Assembly: GCA_902782895.1 (NCBI GenBank)
Contig: CACZPA010000022.1
Span: 1-6,107 of the forward strand
Length of the DNA stretch: 6,107 bases
DNA from: an uncultured Eubacteriales bacterium
GTDB lineage: Bacteria > Bacillota > Clostridia > Lachnospirales > Bianqueaceae
Reading direction: 5' to 3'
Shown here: in pieces, positions 1 through 6,107 of the stretch
Position numbering within the stretch: position 1 is the stretch's first letter
How the letters are laid out: every line of letters begins with the position of its first letter
Made by a program: the position numbers and the translations under genes
The notes under the pieces: generated by a model
Database searches by the model: none
What the model saw: only the letters and a program-made list of their open reading frames with translations
Told to the model about the DNA's origin: nothing

Positions 1-3000
1 ACCGTCGAGACCGAAGACAATGTCGCGAAGGGCATCCATCTGAACCTGTTCGATTACCATATCGCTTCCGACTGGTGGCAGTATGGCGACCGTTGGGCAA
101 ACCAGGGCGGACAGTGGTCCCTGGGCGGCATCAACGATGTTTCCAACCTTAAGTTCTACGGCCACGGCGGCCCTGAAGTTCTGGAAGGCAACAGCAACAT
201 GTATACCGGAGCTCCGATTGCCCGTCAGGGTATCGTACAGCCGCTGCTCGGCGAGAACGGATATCCTGTGATGACCGAGTTCGGCCAGCAGGATCTGGGA
301 CTGCTTTTCGCTCCGGAAACAGTGGAAGGACAGAAGACCGTCTATAAGAACGTCAATCATTTCTTCCAGCTGGATAAGCAGGGCAACTATTATTACAACA
401 GCGATCAGAATTACGCTTATTACAATCCTGAACAGGGCGATGAAGGGGATTACAAGGTCTATGACGGAACTTATGTTGTCAATATGACCAACCCCGAGAA
501 CGAAGCGACTTCCGAAAAGGTCAATGTCGGGTATTATCCGTTTGACGACTGGAACGAAGCAAAGCAGAACGTTGCTCCTTCCGATGATCTGGCGGATCAG
601 GGCATTGAGGGCTATAATCACCAGCACGGTCTGACCATGAGCTGCAATTTCTTCATTCCGGAAGAAGGAACACTCGATGGAGAAGACCTGGTCTTCAGCT
701 TCAGCGGCGACGATGATGTATGGGTATTCGTTGACGGTGTGCTGGTACTTGATATCGGCGGCTTGCACCGTCCGCTTGGTGGATCCATCAACTTCAGTAC
801 GGGTGAAGTAACGGTTGACGACGCGGTAGTCCTTGCGCCTTACAATGGCGAAGTACCGACACCGGAGACCATCGGCACCTACAATACGCTGAACGACATC
901 TTCGCGAAGGCCGGCAAGACCTTTGAGACCGGTAATGTCAAGCACACGCTGGACTTCTTCTACATGGAGCGCGGCGGCTGCTATTCCAATCTGTCCCTGA
1001 TGACCAACCTCTGGAAGGTTACAGGTGACGAAGAGTATACGCAGATCCACGTAACCAAGAAATGGGACGACGAAGAAGACCATTCCGAAGACACCGTTAC
1101 CGTACAGCTTCTGGCTGACGGCGAGGACGTGGAAGGACGTACCGAAGAGATTTCCGCGAAAAACGACTGGACCGCGACTTTCACCCGCCTGCCGAAGTAT
1201 AAGACGGACGATGACGGCAATCAGACCGAGATCGTCTATTCCGTACGTGAAGAGCACGTCGATGATTACTTCACCACCTATGAAGCCGGCGGCAAGCTGC
1301 TTGTTTCCAAGAACTACTGGGTACAGGTAGATCCGTCCGAGCTGGAAGACGGTGAAATCTATGTGATCACCTCCAACTACTGGATCGACGATACTTACGA
1401 TGATATTCTGTACCGCGCTGCCGGTGACAACCTCGGATATATCAAAGCGAATATCCGTGAGCAGGAAGTAACGGATACGGAAGGCAATAAGTATGACACC
1501 ATTCTGGCCGGATCGATTCTGTCCAGTTCACAGTGGACGACTCAGAAGATTACTTCTGAGGTGCCTGAGCCGGCAGAAGGCGAAGAACCCGCGGAGCCTG
1601 AAGTTCATTGGATTCTTTCCAATAACGGCAAGGCGCTGACGCTGGTCGGACATAATAACTGGAGCTGGTGGTCCGAGTATCGAAATTATTACTTTGCACT
1701 GACCAATCAGACCGGTTGGAATGGCGCGGAGAATAATAACTACAATAATGAACTGTCCATCACTCCGGACGCGGACGGCAAAACCGCGACCATTCACGCT
1801 TTTGAACTCTGGGGCAATGACCTGATCCCCGATCCGGAACAGTACATGCTGCTGAACGGCGACAAGAATGTAGGAGCAACCGATAATCAGAACTGGGCCG
1901 GACATTACCGCTTCTTCAAGCAGGTGACGGAAGAGACCGAGATCCCGCTTGCCAAGGACTGGACTGTCGTGAACAGCCCGGCAGGCGACCTGACCGTTAA
2001 GAAGGTCGTAACCGGTCCCAAGGTTGCGGATCACGAGTTCACTTTCACCGTCGAGCTGAGCGACAAGACGCTGAACGGAACCTTTGGCGATATGGAATTC
2101 ACCGCCGGCAAGGCAACGTTCAAGCTGAAGGACGGGGAGAGCAAGACGGCTCAGGATCTGCCGGCTGACATCACTTACACCGTCAGCGAGACACCTCGCA
2201 TCGGTTATACAACGACATCTGAAGGCGCATCCGGAACGATCGTCGCGAAGGAAGAGCAGGAAGCTGTATTTACCAACGCTGTAGATGTGGTGGAGATTCC
2301 TGTTGAAAAGATTTGGAACGACGCGGATGACCAGGATGGCCTGCGTCCGGATTCCATCGAGCTGACGCTTTACGCCAACGATAAGGAGAAGGATACCGCG
2401 ACCGTTGAACCGGATGAAAAAGGCAACTGGAACTACACGTTCGAGAATCTGCCGAAGTATGACGCGGACGGACAGTGGATCCACTACAGTGTAACCGAGA
2501 CACAGGTCGATGAGTACGATGAGCCTGTTATGGGCGGATCGATGACCGACGGTTATACGGTTAAGAACAATCATACTCCTTCCCGGATCAACATCATCGT
2601 TGAGAAGGTATGGGATGATGCGGACAATCAGGACGGCAAGCGTACAGAGAGCGTAACGGTTCATCTGCTCGCTGACGGTGAAGACACCGGTCTCTCCGCA
2701 GTTCTGGAGGAAGACAACGACTGGACGCATATCTTTGAAGGTCTGGATGAATTCAAGGATCACGGCACGGAGATTGAATACTCCGTAACGGAAGAGTCCG
2801 TCGATGGTTATACGGTTACGATCAGTGACCCGGTTAAGGTCGGCGAAACGACAACCCACCTGAAGGTCACGAATACACACGATGTCGCGAAGACAGAGAT
2901 TACCGTAAGCAAGGTTTGGGACGATCAGGACGATCAGGACGGAGTACGTCCGGACGCAGTCACGATCCAGCTCCTTGCGGACGGTGAGAAGACCGGTCAG

Positions 3001-4359
3001 GAAGTTACCCTCTCCGAGGAGAACAAATGGACCGATACCTTCACCGATTTGGATGTTTACGCGAATGGTGTTGAGATCGAATATACTGTAACAGAAGTAA
3101 CGGTTCCGTACTACGCGGCGGAGATCACCGGCGATGCGGAGAACGGTTTCACCGTGACCAACTCTCATACGCCTGGCAAGACCACCGTTACCGTTGAGAA
3201 GGTCTGGGATGACGCGGACAATCAGGACGGTAAGCGTCCGGAGAGCGTCACTGTTAAGCTTCTGGCTGACGGAGAGGACACCGGCAAGACGATCGTTCTT
3301 TCTGAGGAAAACAGCTGGAAGGATACTTTCACCGAACTTGATCTCAACAAGGCCGGCAAGGCTATCGAATACACGGTTGAAGAGACCGAAGTCGCGGATT
3401 ACACCGTTGCCATCACCGGAGACGAGGTCAAGGGCTATGTGGTAACAAACACGCATGAACCCGAGAAGACGGAGATCTCTGTAAGCAAGGTTTGGGACGA
3501 CGAGGATGATCAGGACGGAGTACGTCCGGAAGAAGTCGCGATCCTGCTCCTTGCAGATGGTAAAGAGTCCGGAAAGACCGTTGTCCTCTCTGAGGAGAAC
3601 AGCTGGAAGGATACTTTTGCCGAGCTGGATGTCTATAAGGACGGCGAGAAGATCACCTATACGGTGAAGGAAGTAACCATTCCGTCTTACACGGTCGAGA
3701 TCACCGGAGACGCGGAGAACGGCTTTACCGTAACCAACTCTCATACGCCTGGCAAGACCACTGTTGTGGTTGAGAAGGTTTGGGACGACGAGGACGATCA
3801 GGACGGTCTGCGTCCGGAGAGCGTCACCGTCAAGCTCTTGGCAGACGGCGAGGATACCGGTCTTACGCTGATCCTGTCCGAGAAGAACGGCTGGAAAGAT
3901 ACCTTTACCGAACTTGACATCAAGAAGGACGGCGAAGAGATCAAGTACACGGTAGCCGAGGTTACCGTCGCCGGCTATACGACGACTGTCAGCGGAAACG
4001 CGGCAGACGGTTATGTTGTAACCAATACGCACGAACCGGAAGAAGAGTCCAAACCGGAGGAGTCTTCGGAGCCGGAGGAGTCCTCCAAGCCTGAGGAATC
4101 CTCTGAACCTGAAGAATCCTCTGAACCGGAAGAGTCCTCCAAGCCTGAGGAATCCTCTAAACCGGAAGAATCTTCTAAACCGGAAGAATCTTCCAAGCCG
4201 GAAGAGTCTTCCAAGCCTGAGGAATCCTCTAAGCCGTCCGGACCGAAGACAGGTGACAACAGCCATCCGGAGATCTATGCCGGCCTTATGGCTGCCTGCG
4301 TGATCGGCGCGGCGATCGCACTCTTTGTCCGCAAGAAGGAAAAAGAGCAGAACAGTTGA
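1..4359 (+). CDS. Cell-wall-anchored surface protein (adhesin-like) with fibro-slime module and Cna-B stalk, 5' partial
   Basis: The frame is open from base 1 to the TGA at 4357-4359, giving 1452 visible residues. The first Met (base 199) is not the start, because the same domain reads on upstream of it; the true start and signal peptide lie off the left edge. Visible order (residues counted from base 1): fibro-slime/PA14-like module about 1-340, with the hallmark GDDDVWVFVDG near 236-246 and FFYMERGGCYSNL near 319-331; Cna-B domain 347-438; unassigned Trp/Asn-rich segment 439-662; DUF7601-like pilin isopeptide domain 663-759; six Cna-B domains 764-1348; Pro/Glu/Ser linker; sorting signal GPKTGD at 1414-1419; hydrophobic helix 1425-1443; basic tail RKKEKEQ. 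Families of this build are exported and attached to peptidoglycan by sortase, where the N-terminal module is thought to contact a ligand. The ligand is unknown and no sortase gene is in the window, so whether it is a pilus subunit or a single adhesin is open. Confidence 0.93.
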   Translation, partial: TVETEDNVAKGIHLNLFDYHIASDWWQYGDRWANQGGQWSLGGINDVSNLKFYGHGGPEVLEGNSNMYTGAPIARQGIVQPLLGENGYPVMTEFGQQDLGLLFAPETVEGQKTVYKNVNHFFQLDKQGNYYYNSDQNYAYYNPEQGDEGDYKVYDGTYVVNMTNPENEATSEKVNVGYYPFDDWNEAKQNVAPSDDLADQGIEGYNHQHGLTMSCNFFIPEEGTLDGEDLVFSFSGDDDVWVFVDGVLVLDIGGLHRPLGGSINFSTGEVTVDDAVVLAPYNGEVPTPETIGTYNTLNDIFAKAGKTFETGNVKHTLDFFYMERGGCYSNLSLMTNLWKVTGDEEYTQIHVTKKWDDEEDHSEDTVTVQLLADGEDVEGRTEEISAKNDWTATFTRLPKYKTDDDGNQTEIVYSVREEHVDDYFTTYEAGGKLLVSKNYWVQVDPSELEDGEIYVITSNYWIDDTYDDILYRAAGDNLGYIKANIREQEVTDTEGNKYDTILAGSILSSSQWTTQKITSEVPEPAEGEEPAEPEVHWILSNNGKALTLVGHNNWSWWSEYRNYYFALTNQTGWNGAENNNYNNELSITPDADGKTATIHAFELWGNDLIPDPEQYMLLNGDKNVGATDNQNWAGHYRFFKQVTEETEIPLAKDWTVVNSPAGDLTVKKVVTGPKVADHEFTFTVELSDKTLNGTFGDMEFTAGKATFKLKDGESKTAQDLPADITYTVSETPRIGYTTTSEGASGTIVAKEEQEAVFTNAVDVVEIPVEKIWNDADDQDGLRPDSIELTLYANDKEKDTATVEPDEKGNWNYTFENLPKYDADGQWIHYSVTETQVDEYDEPVMGGSMTDGYTVKNNHTPSRINIIVEKVWDDADNQDGKRTESVTVHLLADGEDTGLSAVLEEDNDWTHIFEGLDEFKDHGTEIEYSVTEESVDGYTVTISDPVKVGETTTHLKVTNTHDVAKTEITVSKVWDDQDDQDGVRPDAVTIQLLADGEKTGQEVTLSEENKWTDTFTDLDVYANGVEIEYTVTEVTVPYYAAEITGDAENGFTVTNSHTPGKTTVTVEKVWDDADNQDGKRPESVTVKLLADGEDTGKTIVLSEENSWKDTFTELDLNKAGKAIEYTVEETEVADYTVAITGDEVKGYVVTNTHEPEKTEISVSKVWDDEDDQDGVRPEEVAILLLADGKESGKTVVLSEENSWKDTFAELDVYKDGEKITYTVKEVTIPSYTVEITGDAENGFTVTNSHTPGKTTVVVEKVWDDEDDQDGLRPESVTVKLLADGEDTGLTLILSEKNGWKDTFTELDIKKDGEEIKYTVAEVTVAGYTTTVSGNAADGYVVTNTHEPEEESKPEESSEPEESSKPEESSEPEESSEPEESSKPEESSKPEESSKPEESSKPEESSKPEESSKPSGPKTGDNSHPEIYAGLMAACVIGAAIALFVRKKEKEQNS
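691..1020 (+). other. Core of the fibro-slime (PA14-like) domain
   Basis: Residues about 231-340 contain the two most recognisable parts of the fibro-slime family: an acidic GDDDVWVFVDG loop followed by LVLDIGGLH, and a later HTLDFFYMERGG..SNL segment. In PA14-type beta-sandwiches the Asp pair of such a loop binds Ca2+ and often helps bind sugar, so a carbohydrate-binding or adhesive tip role is a reasonable inference. The preceding residues 1-230, rich in Tyr, Asn and Trp and starting with LNLFDYH, fit the usual N-terminal part of the same module in clostridial surface proteins. Confidence 0.85.
1039..1314 (+). other. First Cna-B domain, separated from the main array
   Basis: Residues 347-438 start with the Cna-B opening VTKKWDDEEDHSEDTVTVQLLADG and close at VSKN. 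The three residues expected to form the internal Lys-Asn isopeptide bond and its Glu catalyst can be placed: Lys353 (in VTKKW), Glu417 (in YSVREE) and Asn438 (in VSKN). The ending differs from the VTN-T/S-H of the later copies, so the Asn assignment is less certain. This copy sits directly after the fibro-slime module and is divided from the other six by about 325 residues. Confidence 0.75.
1315..1986 (+). other. Unassigned Trp/Asn-rich segment inside the surface protein
   Basis: Residues 439-662 match no family I can name with confidence. The segment opens with WVQVDPSELEDGEIYVITSNYW and carries an acidic, Pro-rich patch near residues 520-535 (EVPEPAEGEEPAEPE). It continues with HWILSNNGKALTLVG, a WSWW cluster, an Asn-rich loop, and then a YMLLNGD...NWAGHYRFFK ending. 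The short beta strands, each with an aromatic or Asn/Gly turn and a recurring W-x-I/L pattern, look like the small beta-trefoil or lectin-like modules found in clostridial surface proteins. That fold guess rests on pattern alone. Confidence 0.35.
1987..2277 (+). other. Pilin-type isopeptide domain (DUF7601/FctA-like)
   Basis: Residues 663-759 follow the pattern LTVKKVVTG ... HEFTFTVEL ... G.ATFKLKDGES ... LPADITYTVSE ... GYTTT ... AVFTN. This is the family often labelled DUF7601 or streptococcal pilin isopeptide linkage domain. The Lys of LTVKK, the Glu of YTVSE and the Asn of FTN are in the positions used for an internal isopeptide bond. Such domains commonly sit next to Cna-B repeats in wall-anchored pilin-like proteins. 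Confidence 0.7.
2290..4044 (+). repeat. Array of six Cna-B domains (stalk)
   Basis: Six domains follow without spacers: 2290-2583 (98 aa), 2584-2892 (103 aa), then four copies of exactly 288 bases (96 aa) at 2893-3180, 3181-3468, 3469-3756 and 3757-4044. Each opens with V(E/S)K(V/I)W and an acidic run ending in DQDG or NQDG, then has L(L/Y)A(D/N), Y(T/S)V.E, and a final V(T/K)N.H. Lys, Glu and Asn for an intramolecular isopeptide bond are kept in all six. The known role of Cna-B arrays is a stretch-resistant, protease-resistant stalk. The last five alternate in type: copies at 2584, 3181 and 3757 read VEKVW, while 2893 and 3469 read VSKVW with QDGVRP. Confidence 0.92.
2893..4044 (+). repeat. 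Two tandem 576-base units, each a pair of Cna-B domains
   Basis: The domain pair 2893-3468 is repeated as 3469-4044 with a period of exactly 576 bases. The matching halves are more alike across the 576-base step than neighbouring domains are: for example, bases 3157-3185 are identical to 3733-3761 (29 bases), and the 20 bases around VSKVWDD at about 2905 and 3481 match. This points to duplication of a two-domain block, followed by divergence. Confidence 0.8.
4051..4230 (+). repeat. Ten 18-base units encoding KPEESS/EPEESS wall-spanning linker
   Basis: Ten consecutive hexapeptides lie between the last Cna-B domain and the sorting signal: seven KPEESS (units 1, 3 and 6-10) and three EPEESS (units 2, 4 and 5). 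The 18-base unit aagcctgaggaatcctct recurs exactly at 4087, 4141 and 4213, while other units use different synonymous codons. Pro-rich, charged linkers at this place are typical of the wall-spanning region of sortase substrates. The number of units is likely to vary between strains by slippage or recombination. Confidence 0.93.
4240..4356 (+). other. C-terminal sortase sorting signal (GPKTGD variant of LPXTG)
   Basis: GPKTGD (4240-4257) is followed after a short NSHPE spacer by a hydrophobic helix (residues about 1425-1443, IYAGLMAACVIGAAIALFV) and the positively charged tail RKKEKEQNS. This is the standard three-part sorting signal; sortase would cut between Thr and Gly and link the Thr to the wall precursor. 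Position 1 is Gly rather than Leu. PKTGD motifs with a variable first residue are common in clostridial surface proteins. Confidence 0.9.
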
Positions 4360-4373
4360 CAGAATAAGGCGGG

Positions 4374-4404
4374 AACGGTCCGCAGATGATGTGTAAGGGC
4401 CGTT
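4374..4404 (+). other. Weak hairpin just after the surface-protein stop
   Basis: Bases 4374-4381 (aacggtcc) can pair with 4397-4404 (gggccgtt), 8 pairs with one G-U. A competing pairing of 4373-4378 with 4409-4414 (gaacgg/ccgttc) is also possible. No U-run follows, so it is not a convincing terminator on its own. It could protect the 3' end of the mRNA or be chance. Confidence 0.25.
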
Positions 4405-4445
4405 TCTGCCGTTCGTAAAACAAAAGATTCCTAAACACTAAAAAA

Positions 4446-4505
4446 CCTCCTTATCGGGGAACTGAACCTATTGGTCCGGTCCCTCCGGTAAGGAGGATTT
4501 TGTTT
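4446..4505 (+). terminator. Strong intrinsic terminator, probably bidirectional
   Basis: The left arm 4446-4468 pairs with 4473-4496 around a TATT loop: 23 positions with two A-C mismatches and one bulged T, including a solid outer stem cctccttatcgg/ccggtaaggagg with one G-U. On the + strand it is followed by attttgttt (4497-4505), ending the surface-protein transcript. On the - strand the same stem is followed by a run of six U (complement of 4440-4445), so it can also stop transcription coming from mgtE. Confidence 0.85.
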
Positions 4506-4509
4506 GTAA

Positions 4510-4871
4510 TATCCGGCGGTGCAACCCGACGGTACGATCTAATGGTACATCCCGGCAGCGCAGCTCCAGCCCTATACCGACAATACGATGGTCCGCGTCC
4601 CGTTCATGATCGCAGTCGCCTGCGTGAGCTGACCGGGGACAGAATGTATCTGGGAAAAGCACTGGATATGTTCAAACTTGCCGTTTTCCTGAAGGGAGCC
4701 AGCGCCTCCTCCCATCACGGCACAAAAACAGCGAGACGCGACAGCGTTGTATGCGCCGGCGCCTCGCCGAAGGCTTTTGCTCAAGGATATCCTTGTATCG
4801 CGACGATCTATAAAGCTCTGATGGATAACGATATGCTGCCTAAGGATTTATGCGTCGCCGCGATGTGGTGA
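4510..4871 (+). pseudogene. Probable decayed fragment of a GH105/GH88-type unsaturated glycuronyl hydrolase
   Basis: No intact gene is present, but an ordered set of motifs reads across two frames. In the frame of base 4510: PDGTI, a TAA at 4540-4542, then WYIPAAQLQPYTDNTMVRVPFMIAVACVS up to 4629. One base appears to be missing near 4621-4631. The frame then moves to that of base 4632 and gives LTGDRMYLGKALDMF, FLKGASASSHHG, CAGASPKAFAQG (compare W-A/G-R-x-x-G-W) and MLPKD, stopping at TGA 4869-4871. From memory, GH105/GH88 hydrolases have D..M..PF, TGD..Y...A, HG, WxRGxGW and LPxx in this order, and the Asp-to-His distance (about 46 codons once the lost base is restored) fits. The Trp and Arg of the WxR motif are lost. 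The N-terminal half and C-terminal end are absent. The rival reading is plain intergenic sequence with chance matches. Confidence 0.45.
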
Positions 4872-6107
4872 TCACAGATGCAGCAGGAGGCTTGCGATCC
4901 GGAAATACAGCAGCAGGGACAGCGCGTCGACGATGGTCGTGATGAACGGGCTTGCCATGACGGCCGGGTCGAGCTTGAGCTTCTTCGCGAACATCGGGAG
5001 CGAGCAGCCGACAAGCTTGGCCAGGATCACGACGACGATCAGCGTCACGCAGATGACGATGGCATAGGGCAGCGCGATGCGGTTCACCAGCGTCAGCCGC
5101 AGGAAGTTGGCCGCGGCCAGGACTACGCCGCAGAGAACGCCGACGCGCAGCTCCTTCCAGAGGACCTTGGGCAGATCGGAGAATTCGATCTCGTTCAGAG
5201 AGAGTCCGCGGATGATCGTGACCGAGGCCTGACTGCCCGAGTTACCGCCGGTATCCATCAGCATCGGGATGGAGGCGGTCAGCACGACCTGCGCCGCGAG
5301 AGCGTTTTCAAAAGACGTGATGATCATGCCGGTGAAGGTCGCCGAGACCATCAGGATCAGCAGCCACGGAATACGCTGTTTAAAGGTCGTAAAGATACCG
5401 GTTCTCAGATATGGTCGCTCTGAAGGAAGCAGGGCGGCCATTTTTTCGATATCCTCTGTCGTCTCTTCCTGCAGGACGTCGATCGCGTCATCGACCGTGA
5501 CGATACCGACCATGCGGTTCTCCGCGTCCACGACCGGGAGCGCGAGGAAATTGTATTTGTTGATCATCATCGCGACCTGCTCCTGGTCCGTCGTTGTCTG
5601 GACGGAGATGACATTCTCCTCCATGATGTCGGAGATCAGGACGTCCGGCTGCGCCAGCAGGAGCGAACGGGCGGATACGATACCGATCAGCTTGCGGTCG
5701 TTCGTGAGGACATAACAGGTATAGATCGTCTCTTTGTCGACGCCGTTTTTACGGATCAGATCAAGCGACTGCTGTACAGTCAGGTGCGGCCGCAGATAGA
5801 CGTACTCTGTCGTCATGATGCTGCCGGCCGAATCCTCCGGATACTGCAGGATCTCGTTGATGGATTTGCGCAGTTCAGGCGTCGCCTGCTTGAGGATACG
5901 CCGTACGACCGTCGCGGGCATCTCTTCGACCAGATCGGCGGCATCGTCAACGTAGAGCTCGTTAACGACGTCGTTCAGCTCGCGGTCGCTGAAGCCGCGG
6001 ATCAGCATCTCCTGCGCGTCCTCGTCCATCTCGACGAAGGTCTCGGCAGCGAGCTCCTTCGGCAGCAGACGGAAGAGCAGCGGCAGCGACGCTTCCGGCA
6101 GATCCAG
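4872..6107 (-). CDS. mgtE: Magnesium transporter MgtE, N-terminus cut by window edge
   Basis: The frame runs on the reverse strand from the right edge to TGA (complement of 4872-4874), 411 visible residues. The Met at 6029 is internal: coding continues upstream (LDLPEASLPLLFRLLPKEL...) as part of the helical MgtE N domain. Domains: remainder of the N domain about 1-90, ending in the linker QYPEDSAGSIMTTEY; two CBS domains about 97-216; then five membrane helices near 248-266, 269-285, 323-338, 345-373 and 383-409. Family marks are PMLMDTGGNSGSQ (281-293), after helix 2, and DPAVMASPFITTIVD in helix 5; its last Asp (394) corresponds to the Mg2+ pore Asp of Thermus MgtE. MgtE is a homodimeric channel whose N and CBS domains sense cytoplasmic Mg2+ and close the pore. 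By that alignment about 40 residues are missing. Any upstream Mg2+ riboswitch would be outside the window. It is convergent with the surface-protein gene. Confidence 0.96.
   Translation of the reverse strand: MDLPEASLPLLFRLLPKELAAETFVEMDEDAQEMLIRGFSDRELNDVVNELYVDDAADLVEEMPATVVRRILKQATPELRKSINEILQYPEDSAGSIMTTEYVYLRPHLTVQQSLDLIRKNGVDKETIYTCYVLTNDRKLIGIVSARSLLLAQPDVLISDIMEENVISVQTTTDQEQVAMMINKYNFLALPVVDAENRMVGIVTVDDAIDVLQEETTEDIEKMAALLPSERPYLRTGIFTTFKQRIPWLLILMVSATFTGMIITSFENALAAQVVLTASIPMLMDTGGNSGSQASVTIIRGLSLNEIEFSDLPKVLWKELRVGVLCGVVLAAANFLRLTLVNRIALPYAIVICVTLIVVVILAKLVGCSLPMFAKKLKLDPAVMASPFITTIVDALSLLLYFRIASLLLHL

Noticed and set aside
199..201. ATG at 199 as the start of the surface protein
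   Set aside because: The same frame is open to base 1 and encodes matching module sequence (LNLFDYH, WWQYGDRW) upstream; no ribosome binding site suits this ATG.
4051..4230. CRISPR-like regular short repeats
   Set aside because: The 18-base units are directly adjacent with no spacers and encode an in-frame KPEESS/EPEESS linker.
1528..4266. Very long reverse-strand open frame (912 codons) antisense to the surface-protein gene
   Set aside because: It is a by-product of repeated, biased codons on the + strand. Its product is a periodic Leu/Arg/Val/Asp-rich sequence mirroring the Cna-B repeats, with no recognisable domain, while the + frame has clear domains throughout.
4782..4795. Perfect 14-base palindrome caaggatatccttg as a regulator site
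   Set aside because: It lies inside the decayed gene fragment and far from any expected promoter, so chance is the simplest explanation.
4500..4871. Open frame of 123 codons with a TTG start as an intact small gene
   Set aside because: It begins within the U-run of the terminator and has no ribosome binding site apart from the terminator stem itself. The protein-like part of its first third lies in a different frame.
4878..5715. Two + strand open frames (4878-5423 and 5269-5715)
   Set aside because: Both are antisense to well-supported mgtE coding sequence and have low-complexity, domain-free products.

Overview
The window carries the end regions of two convergent genes, both cut by the window edges, with a short decayed region between them. 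The left gene encodes a large Gram-positive, sortase-type cell-wall protein. The right gene encodes a magnesium transporter of the MgtE family. The LPXTG-like sorting signal, the stacked Cna-B domains, the fibro-slime module and the roughly balanced to GC-rich codon use together suggest a gut or rumen Clostridia-type Firmicute (Lachnospiraceae/Oscillospiraceae-like). That placement is inference; no rRNA or lineage marker is present.

Layout. 1-4359 (+) is one continuous reading frame, open from the first base. In order it holds a fibro-slime/PA14-like module, a first Cna-B domain, a Trp/Asn-rich segment I cannot assign to a family, a pilin-type isopeptide domain (DUF7601-like), six further Cna-B domains, ten KPEESS/EPEESS hexapeptides, and a GPKTGD sorting motif with a membrane helix and basic tail. 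4360-4505 holds a weak hairpin and then a strong, nearly symmetrical terminator. 4506-4871 has no intact gene. Across two frames it keeps an ordered series of motifs resembling unsaturated glucuronyl/rhamnogalacturonyl hydrolases (GH105/GH88 type), interrupted by a stop and a one-base frame shift, so I call it a probable pseudogene fragment. 4872-6107 (-) is mgtE, complete at its C-terminus and missing roughly its first 40 residues beyond the right edge.

How they fit together. The two genes face each other and share only the terminator region; nothing suggests a common pathway. The surface protein would be exported, anchored to peptidoglycan by a sortase encoded elsewhere, and hold its N-terminal fibro-slime module away from the wall on a stalk of domains stiffened by isopeptide bonds. 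MgtE would sit in the cytoplasmic membrane and take up Mg2+. I do not see a clearly new multi-gene system here. The items most worth a second look are the decayed hydrolase, the unassigned segment inside the adhesin, and the alternating 576-base double-domain repeat of the stalk.
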